Source: Phymatolithon calcareum
Lineage: Eukaryota > Rhodophyta > Florideophyceae > Hapalidiales
DNA: 64,000 nt
Direction of reading: 5' to 3'
Assembly: GCA_977006965.1 (NCBI GenBank)
Contig: OZ345377.1
Location: 434,001 to 498,000, forward strand
The notes beneath the pieces are model-generated. The model was not told the DNA's origin, searched no databases, and saw nothing but the letters and a program-made list of their open reading frames with translations. The stretch's first letter is position 1; every line of letters begins with the position of its first letter. Below are positions 57,034 to 64,000 of the stretch, piece by piece. The position numbers were made by a program, and so were the translations under genes.

Positions 57034-58819
57034 AAAACCGTTCTAAAAGCCACCCCTGTTACTCCTAAATGAGGCACTGGGAGCGTGTAAATAAATCTGT
57101 ACACATCCCTGCTGAAGATGTCAGGAATTGCGGAATGAAAATGTCTACACACGGCAAGGACGAATGCATTTCCGTGCTGTGCAAGAAACCATATCCCAGA
57201 GAGCATTAAGGTTCCCGCCACCGTCGGAGAAGTCAAATGCTCAAATATTGCACTACTTCTTTCAAAGCAACTCTTAATCTATTATCAGACTGCTGACACT
57301 CAATATACCATGCCCTTTCATGACACGCGAACCGCATTGCGTTGTCGCGTCACTGTTTAGAATTCCCAGGAGGTCAGAATCGTTGCCATAGCTCATGCCA
57401 TTCGCACGCGTTGAGGCAAATACCCCTACGTCGCCGTCTATAATGAGCTTTGGCACCGATCAACGCGGCGTCAGCGAGAAGCGCGGCACATGGGGTAGAG
57501 ATGCAATCAGCCAGAAGAGTAAGTCGCCAAAGGACGGAAGGTGGGTTCTAAAGCAGAACACTTGGACGTCTTGCAGCCATATTATTATGAAAGTGTGGGT
57601 TTACGTACTCCCACGTGAGGAATGAAATGTGTGTTTTCAAAAATAGTGCTCAGTCGGGACGGTGAATTATGCATTACGCGCAGTGCCGCAAAAACATAAA
57701 ATGACACTGATGCAAATAATTTAAGGAAGAGCGCGGGTATGGAGATTGTCTTTTCGACACAACTGCTACTTCTCGTGATCTTCTAAAAATGTATCAATTG
57801 AAAATAGGCACAACAAACTCATCGCCAGTGCCAAAGACGATGCTTTACATAACAGAAGGACACATCAAAGAATGAACTGTCTTTTTTCAGAAAGTCTTCT
57901 CTACTTGAGTGGACATTCTGTGGAAGAGATATCGCCTTGAGCCGTTAAATTGAATTTTGTTCCTTCAAGCGACGAGAATTGGTTTTTCGTTTTTCAGCCG
58001 TGCACAAATTTGTTCGTAAACAGCCCCGCCAGAGCTAGCTTATGCTCCAGACGCGTCGGCGTTGTCTCAGATAATATTGCAAAAGAATATAAGAAATTAA
58101 TTTCAACAAATTCCCACTCACTACGGTTGTTGTCAATTAGGGAAGAGAACATTGCTTTTTGTGCAACCAAACTCCTCACTTCACTGGCGCCAAGCCGATC
58201 ATTCCAGATCTATGATCTTCCCAAGCCTTCCGATCTTAGTCGCGAAAACAGTGCACTTTTTTTCATAGCAGCTGCAGACTACCCGCAATAGTACGTCAAT
58301 CCGAACACCCATTCTCTCATTTCAACAGAGGATATTCTTTGCCACTCAATAGTATCGCCTATATTACGTCCTGGAACTCGACGACGTATTCCAATCTGGT
58401 AAAATTCTACAAGCATTTTAGCCGCAATTCATACCTTTCAGGAGGAGAACGTTGTATCTATTCTTCCATCTATATTAGCACCTAAAGAAAAAGTGTCAAA
58501 TATGCCGCATCTCACGGCAGGACAGGCGAGGGTCGGAAAAATATGGGACGCATCTTTGCATTACTGCAGTATAGGGCAAAGTCCTTTAAAGTTGCCCAGT
58601 TATTCATCTACAAGACGTATCTCGAGATCAATCGCAAACTTTGTCAAGGGAGCTTCCACCGTTGACTAGGAGATCGCTACAGAAAGGAGTTTTGTATTCA
58701 GTTCGTAAAAAAGATTCGTTAAACTTCTGGGCAGAGTCCCCCCAATACTATCTCTCCAAAACGTTTTATTCAAACACGAGTTTCACCATGTTGGCTCAAA
58801 AGATGGAAATGCCCTTCAT
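57034..58819. other. Coding-like debris, no call
   Basis: The first ~60 bp still align with 17625-17670. ORFs 57395-57625 (+) and 57950-58291 (+), and a broken plus-strand frame at 58640-58822, have protein-like composition, but no motif and no intact gene structure. Function unknown. Confidence 0.3.
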
Positions 58820-60439
58820 TTAGCTGCTCCATAACGTGCAAAACATATTGGAAAAGTCTTTTTTCATTAAATCGCTCTTGTGTATAACGAAGAACAAATA
58901 GCCAGCATCGCACCAGCAGAAGTCGCCACTTGATCCGACTTCCAGAAGGATTATCCAGTCTTCCGGGTTTCCTTTCAGCTCGAGCGCGGCTTGCACTTCT
59001 GGATCAGTGTCGAATATACAGCTGTATGAGTTGATAGCGAAGTCCAAGCCGTCTCTCATTTCAGAGAGTACGTCCGAGCAGTTGATATCATCTCGCACAT
59101 CGTCGTCTATGCTTGCAAGTTTTTCGGCGGAACCGCGGAAAAGCCGATTATTTTCACTTTCGTCGTTGAGATTAGGTAGGCTTGGCGTTTGGAATGCCTT
59201 CGCTTGCAATGCCTTATAGACATTCCTATCCATATCCAGGTACTCGTCCTTGTTGATTTTCAGATCCTTTCCTGTCTTCAGATTTTCCATCGGTCCGTCG
59301 TAATATATAACTTTGGCAGTACGCGGATTGCGTATACCGTACATGTCTTCCTGAGTACTAAGGAAGAAGTAGAGGACGCCTGTTCTGGGAAGATATTCTT
59401 GGAACATCACTAGCTCCGCACAGTTCACTTGGGCAATGAACTGGTATGCGAATTCTTTTTCATCGTCGCTGTCCTCGTCTTTGTCCATAAATCGAGGGTA
59501 TGAAATTGATGGTGGTAGGTCTGGCATACCTCCGAAGCGATGATTTCCGGTCCTTCCGTAGTCCTCTTCCCCAGCCTCAGAAAATCCGACGCTGAGCTTT
59601 GCCAGATATACGAGTGCATCAGCGTACTCAGCACATGGAGATGCTTTCAGTTTTTTGGCGACATCTCCTGCTAAGGCGGGGAGAGTGCGAACGAAATATG
59701 CTCCATTATTCCATGGCACAAGCCCCTTGTCGTCTGCGCCACGATACTCCCATTCAAGAAGTCGCAGCTTTTCATCGATGGAGAGCTCAAGACAGATCGT
59801 AGAGTTTTTCAGAGAATTCGGTAAAGACATCAAAGGATTCCCTTCGAGCTTCATCCTCTGAAGTTTCGGTTGTGTCACAATGCTTTCGGGAATAGATTCG
59901 AGTTGATTTCCAGAAAGCTCAACAGATACCAACTCCGGTAGGTTGACTTCCTCCGGGATGCGTTCAAGTCCCATATCATTAAGCATGAGCCACTTTAGGC
60001 AAGGTAGCTTCCAAATACCAATCGGAACCTCACACAAAACACTTCCGGAGAGGTCGAGCAATTCCAACTTGGTAAGGCAGGAAACGCGCTCGGACAAGGA
60101 CTCAATTTTGAAGTTCCTCAATCGCAGCTCTGTAAGCTCCTCAAGTTCTCCTATCTCATGTGGCACTTTTAAACTTGGCTTTTCCAGGTACCTGGAATGA
60201 AATATTGTGAGATGAGCGAGTGATTTGCGTGCTAGTACACTGGACGGAATGGTCCCCAGACCATGATCCTCGATTCTTGCACTTGTTTCACTTGCAGAAT
60301 CCTCGAGTAATTCGATCTGGTCATCTTCTGGATCGTTGAAAAGCCTGTCGTCTTCCGAAAGGATGGCTTGCGCGGAGGCTCCATCTTCTGTATGGGACAT
60401 CTCCACTGTGAGTCTTTTGTCAGGATTGCAGAACTGCAT
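58820..60439 (-). CDS. LRR-DUF1963 (YwqG-like) fusion protein
   Basis: 539 aa from ATG 60439; a start at 60400 would shorten it by 13. Residues 1-70 are acidic and disordered-looking. Residues about 92-215 hold short leucine-rich repeats (LTELRLRNFKIESLSE, LELLDLSGS, LPELVSVELSGNQLESIPES, LQRMKLEGNPLMSLPNSL). Residues about 295-535 match DUF1963/YwqG: GNHRFGGMPDLPPSISYP, FAYQFIAQVNCAEL, GVLYFFLSTQEDMYG and, at the end, WIILLEVGSS followed by a WCDAGYLFFVIHKSDL motif. DUF1963 proteins have no settled role; the LRR part suggests a binding partner. Single exon, cytosolic by sequence. Confidence 0.85.
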   Translation of the reverse strand: MQFCNPDKRLTVEMSHTEDGASAQAILSEDDRLFNDPEDDQIELLEDSASETSARIEDHGLGTIPSSVLARKSLAHLTIFHSRYLEKPSLKVPHEIGELEELTELRLRNFKIESLSERVSCLTKLELLDLSGSVLCEVPIGIWKLPCLKWLMLNDMGLERIPEEVNLPELVSVELSGNQLESIPESIVTQPKLQRMKLEGNPLMSLPNSLKNSTICLELSIDEKLRLLEWEYRGADDKGLVPWNNGAYFVRTLPALAGDVAKKLKASPCAEYADALVYLAKLSVGFSEAGEEDYGRTGNHRFGGMPDLPPSISYPRFMDKDEDSDDEKEFAYQFIAQVNCAELVMFQEYLPRTGVLYFFLSTQEDMYGIRNPRTAKVIYYDGPMENLKTGKDLKINKDEYLDMDRNVYKALQAKAFQTPSLPNLNDESENNRLFRGSAEKLASIDDDVRDDINCSDVLSEMRDGLDFAINSYSCIFDTDPEVQAALELKGNPEDWIILLEVGSSGDFCWCDAGYLFFVIHKSDLMKKDFSNMFCTLWSS

Positions 60440-60996
60440 TCAAGAGCGCAGGCCCTCCTAATCTCCTGCTGAAGGGGACAACATGCACAGTAATGTGGAG
60501 CGCAAATCAGGGAAGTCTCCAGTATATGATTGGATCCGCTACGGAAGATATTTGTGCAATTGATCTGGACCAATCGTATGTTTGACGTCATAGCCTTGAT
60601 ACTGTAAAGCGTGAATCATAGGTCCATGCGTCTTCGGTGACACAAATCTTGTGCAATAATCTCCACAAGAGCTCTCTAAAATCGGGACAGTATAGGAAGG
60701 AAGGTATGTACGGCGGGCGAGAGCAGACCATTAAGGGCTTTTAGGAAGTCCGAAATGGGTAAGCTGTACAAGGAATTAGTGCCGTGGAATTTCTATTTAA
60801 CACTCTTGAAGTCAGAGGTGGATTGTACGGAAAAGCGATGGCCAGTCCGTTTTCATCTTTATGACAAATATAGCTGAGCTACGTGTACCACAATAATATT
60901 ATTCACCGAAATAAAATATTTCGCAAAGCAGCCCGTTTGGCTTTGTCATCTCTCATTGAGATACAGTGCTGCTGATCAGCCATGTCCAGTCGCAGC
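60440..60996. promoter_or_regulatory. Intergenic region with the shared upstream block of the LRR family
   Basis: About 60830-60996 is similar to 29800-29972 upstream of copy 1 (GCGATGGCCAGTCCGT, TGAGCTACGTGT, TAAAATATTT, TTGGCTTTGTC and a TACAGTGCTGCT end). This is probably promoter and 5' UTR. Part of it also lies before copy 3, where it is split by an insertion. Confidence 0.5.
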
Positions 60997-62442
60997 ATGA
61001 GCTTGTTCGAACAACTTCCCGAGGCGGCTCTTCAACATGTTCTGCGCCATCTTAGTACGCGCCCGCGTAGCGCGGACTGGCAGGGTGGAGTTTCTCCCTC
61101 CGACGCCCTCAATGTGCTTCGAAGCGAAGAGACTCTTGCGGCTTGCGCGCGAGATGCATTCCTTCATATCCATGCCGGGGCGTACAATGAAATTCTCAAT
61201 AAGCGCGCGTTGACTGTTAATACGAGAAAAAAGAAGGGCAGCAGGATTGCCAATGACTTACTTGTCGAGTTGGCAACTACTGTGCAAGGAATATCTCTGT
61301 TTTTCGACTTTGCACCGTCGGCGATGCACAACATCGACATGTTGCAGCCCCCGCAGACGTTCCCGTCTCTCCGGTGCCTGCGTATCTCCTGCTCAGACGA
61401 ACTCTTTTACAATGGTTTTCCTCGAATTCTGGAGACGTGCAGTGCGCGCCTCCGAGAACTAGATATCGAAGGCGGTTTTTTGGGTGCAAGTAGTGTTGCT
61501 GCAATTGCGGAACACTGCTCGGGACTCACAAAGTTGTCGATGTGCTTCAAACGCGTTCATGGAGCGCTAAGAAGAGTATGGAATACCGTTGGACCCACTC
61601 TTCTCGACCTGTCCATTAGGGTTGAAACGTTCAAGAAGAGCTTTGAAGAGGATTTGATCGATGGAATATCGTCGAGCTGCATCAGAATAATGTCCTTTGG
61701 ATTCCGTTGCTGGGCGGTAGACTGGCCCCCTGTGTTGGTCCAGGTCTGTGAAAAGATTGGTACCCAGTTAAGAGCCGTCAGACTCCATCTTGGCTTCATT
61801 TCTCCATCTGTGTTTACTAAGATTTTGGATGCATGCCCTCAAGCCGTTCTGGATCTATGGGCCGGGCCCGCGGCTGGGGAGAAACTTTTAGTTGCGAGAG
61901 ACCGCGTCCGCGCTATTGAAATTGAAGGCGACTATTGCGATGATGCTGAACGGATAGGAGAAGCAATACGAAGTGTTGAGGAGCTGACCGTGAGCAGTTC
62001 TGCCGGAGTCAGATTATTGCAGTTTTTGTCACGGTTCTTGTCTTCCCCTAAGCCTTGCCTCAAGTCGTTTGGTCTAAAGGTCTATGGGAAGCATGTGTTC
62101 ATCGAAGATAACCCCTTGGACACAGTGGCACAGCATATTTCTAGTCTCGAAATACTATGTATAACTGCAAACAGCATTGGAATCGGAGCGTTTCGAAAGA
62201 TAGCTGAAGCAAACCAGAAATTGCACAGCGTGTCTGTTTCCTGTACATCGTATGAACAGGAAGATGCAGAAGTCGCAGCAGGCAGCTTAATTGAAGACTT
62301 ATCACAATGTCCCGCACTCAAGGAGCTCACGCTGGACAACGATTACTTAACGCAAGAGTCGGCAATAGTCGCGGAGGCGTGCGTTGCGTTTCGAGGCAGA
62401 TGCGCAGATATCTTTATCGGTGGGAGACAGTACATTTGTTAG
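60997..62442 (+). CDS. F-box/LRR-like protein, copy 2
   Basis: 481 aa from ATG 60997, matching the family start MSLFEQLPEAAL; an ATG at 60982 would add five residues and is absent in copies 1 and 3. It aligns with copy 1 along its whole length, with differences concentrated in a variable stretch around residues 75-115 and at a few LRR positions, plus three extra residues near the C-terminus (QEDAEVAAG). It has the same F-box-like head and IFIGGRQYIC end. Frames are intact in both copies, and differences are partly synonymous, so the family is likely functional. Confidence 0.82.
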   Translation: MSLFEQLPEAALQHVLRHLSTRPRSADWQGGVSPSDALNVLRSEETLAACARDAFLHIHAGAYNEILNKRALTVNTRKKKGSRIANDLLVELATTVQGISLFFDFAPSAMHNIDMLQPPQTFPSLRCLRISCSDELFYNGFPRILETCSARLRELDIEGGFLGASSVAAIAEHCSGLTKLSMCFKRVHGALRRVWNTVGPTLLDLSIRVETFKKSFEEDLIDGISSSCIRIMSFGFRCWAVDWPPVLVQVCEKIGTQLRAVRLHLGFISPSVFTKILDACPQAVLDLWAGPAAGEKLLVARDRVRAIEIEGDYCDDAERIGEAIRSVEELTVSSSAGVRLLQFLSRFLSSPKPCLKSFGLKVYGKHVFIEDNPLDTVAQHISSLEILCITANSIGIGAFRKIAEANQKLHSVSVSCTSYEQEDAEVAAGSLIEDLSQCPALKELTLDNDYLTQESAIVAEACVAFRGRCADIFIGGRQYIC

Positions 62443-62615
62443 ATTACATGTACTTACATAGGGCGAAAAATATTGACATCATTGAGACGTAGAACCATAA
62501 ATCAGAAAAACCACGTCTTTACAAGACCTGTGAAGACCATCGCCCCGACGATAGCCTCTGAGCTGCGTGTACCACAATATTTACCGGAGTAAAATATTTG
62601 GCAAAGCAGAACCAT

Positions 62616-63562
62616 GGGAAAGTTAGCAGAATTTTCAGTTTCAAAGATTGTAGTGAAACATTATCCTCTGTTGTGCCGGGCATATTATGGGTTAACGATT
62701 GTTTCAAAATTATTAGCGAAAAGCGTGGTGCTTGCTGTGACGAGTTGTGGCGGACGGAGCCCGGCAGCCAATGGCAGTGTTCTAAAACAACAGTCACGTC
62801 GTTAGGCACCATTACAATTTGGGGCGAGCGCAGTAAAGGTTGCTTGCCCGGGTCGATAAGTCGACGCGCAGGCATGGCATTGAAATGAGAAGTGAAAGAT
62901 GTGGAGTCGTGGATGCGTGGGATTGGACATCTTTCGAATATGTAAGTTGGATGCGAAAAGCCACGAAAGCTATCGTCCTCTCCTTCCGGCTCATCATCGA
63001 GAAGTCGTCACCAGCTGCTGGTCACAGTCGGCCGAACCGCCATCTAACATGGAATACAGGCCGTCTTCTCTAGCCGAAGCGCTGGACTCCTATGCAGATT
63101 CGTCAGGTCCATTTGAAATGCTGCCCGCGACAATGTCACGACACCTAGCCGCGCAGAGTACAGTACTGTACAGCTGATTTCGTCCGTTAACGAAGCGAAC
63201 CCCAGAACTGGGCCAGAACTTTGCTTCGAAAGTTGCAATAAAAACGTCGAAACTCATGAAAGGTGATTCGCACAAGAAGCGCCGTCGCACCGATTTGTGC
63301 ACCAGGGTTATAGATCCACAAATGTCCGTTAATTTTAGTTATTTCTCTCCTCATAACGTTTCCAGGCACGAGAACGACCGATACTGTACATTGGCTTCAA
63401 CCAATGTTCGCTCTCGACTTACAGCAATTTTACTATTGCGCGAGCTCTCAATTGAATCGTTTCCAATTCGCCATTTTCGATTCATACGAGTTCGAAACGC
63501 AGCTGTCAAGAGAATGCGGTATGACAACCCCTTTGCGTTTGCCCCCGTCTAACTTTACTCTG
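62616..63562. mobile_element. Insertion splitting the upstream region of copy 3
   Basis: The shared upstream block of the LRR family stops at 62615 and resumes at 63563-63572. GCAGAACCAT and GCAGCACCAT flank the 947-bp segment (9 of 10 bases equal). The ends have only a weak inverted match (AAAGTTAG), so the element type is unknown. No coding region recognised. Confidence 0.45.
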
Positions 63563-63631
63563 GCAGCACCATTGGCTTTGTCCTCTTTAATTGAGATACA
63601 ATGCTGCTCATCAGCCGTGTCCCGTCGCAGC

Positions 63632-64000
63632 ATGAGCTTGTTCGAACAACTTCCCGAGGCGGCTCTTCATCATATTCTGCGTCATCTTAGTACGCGCCCG
63701 CGTAGCACAGACTGGCAGGGTGGAGTTGCTCCCTCCGACGCCCTCAGTGTGCTTCGAAGCGAAGAGACTCTTGCGGCTTGCGCGCGAGATGCATTCCTTC
63801 ATATTAATGCCTGGACGTTCAATGAAATTCTCAATAAGCGCGGTTTGACTGTTAATGCGAGAGAAAAGAAGGGCAGCAGGATTGCCAATGACTTACTTGT
63901 CGAGTTGGCAACTACTGTGCAAGGAATATCTCTGTTTTTCGACTTTGCATCGTCGGCGTTGCGCAACATCGACATGTTGCAGCCTCCGCACACATTCCCG
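63632..64000 (+). CDS. F-box/LRR-like protein, copy 3 (cut by window edge)
   Basis: The first 123 residues from ATG 63632, in an open frame to the window end. Same start (MSLFEQLPEAALHHILRHLS) and the same LLVELATTVQGISLFF core as copy 2, which it resembles more than copy 1. Its normal promoter region is interrupted about 60 bp upstream by a 0.95-kb insertion, so expression may be altered. Confidence 0.78.
   Translation, partial: MSLFEQLPEAALHHILRHLSTRPRSTDWQGGVAPSDALSVLRSEETLAACARDAFLHINAWTFNEILNKRGLTVNAREKKGSRIANDLLVELATTVQGISLFFDFASSALRNIDMLQPPHTFP

Overview
This is nuclear DNA of a eukaryote. Genes are few, mostly intronless and far apart, and most of the window is the debris of eukaryotic mobile elements. 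A five-unit head-to-tail polyubiquitin gene with Ser19 and Ser28, single-exon genes and dense nested transposons would fit a florideophyte red alga. That is an inference from gene style and ubiquitin residues, with moderate-to-low confidence; no marker gene settles it.

Layout. 0-6.7 kb: a large inverted repeat (arms about 1.8 kb) carrying two nearly identical, divergently transcribed genes for a secreted six-cysteine cationic peptide, with LINE pieces inside and around it. 6.7-10.1 kb: mostly non-coding, with a probable membrane-protein exon and a short retroposon with a 15-bp target duplication. 10.1-11.6 kb: a type I membrane protein with four 12-cysteine repeats. 11.9-17.7 kb: a transposon block made of a tandemly duplicated PIF/Harbinger-like element (one copy holding a LINE with a 14-bp duplication and a visible empty site in the sister copy), two small foldback elements and a MULE with a LINE nested in it. 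17.7-26.8 kb: gene-poor, with a decayed polyubiquitin array and hAT-like and LINE fragments. 26.85-28.0 kb: intact polyubiquitin gene with a TATA box. 30-31.4 kb: first copy of an F-box/LRR-like gene with a SINE-like insertion just after it. 35.5-38.8 kb: unrecognised ORFs.

40.5-55.3 kb is a continuous transposon graveyard: a TNP2-like transposase remnant, a solo terminal repeat of a tyrosine-recombinase retroelement, a second MULE, a LINE split by a hAT element, and a nearly complete Ngaro-like (DIRS superfamily) element with gag, RT/RNase H and tyrosine recombinase regions. 56-57 kb holds a broken gene whose C-terminal part is homologous to a piece inside the first MULE. 58.8-64 kb has the best host genes: an LRR-DUF1963 fusion and two more copies of the F-box/LRR-like family, the last cut by the window edge.

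The host genes do not form an operon or an obvious pathway. The common themes are protein turnover (polyubiquitin, possible F-box proteins) and the cell surface or secretion (cysteine-rich peptide and membrane protein). The transposons give a readable relative chronology from target duplications, empty sites and nesting.
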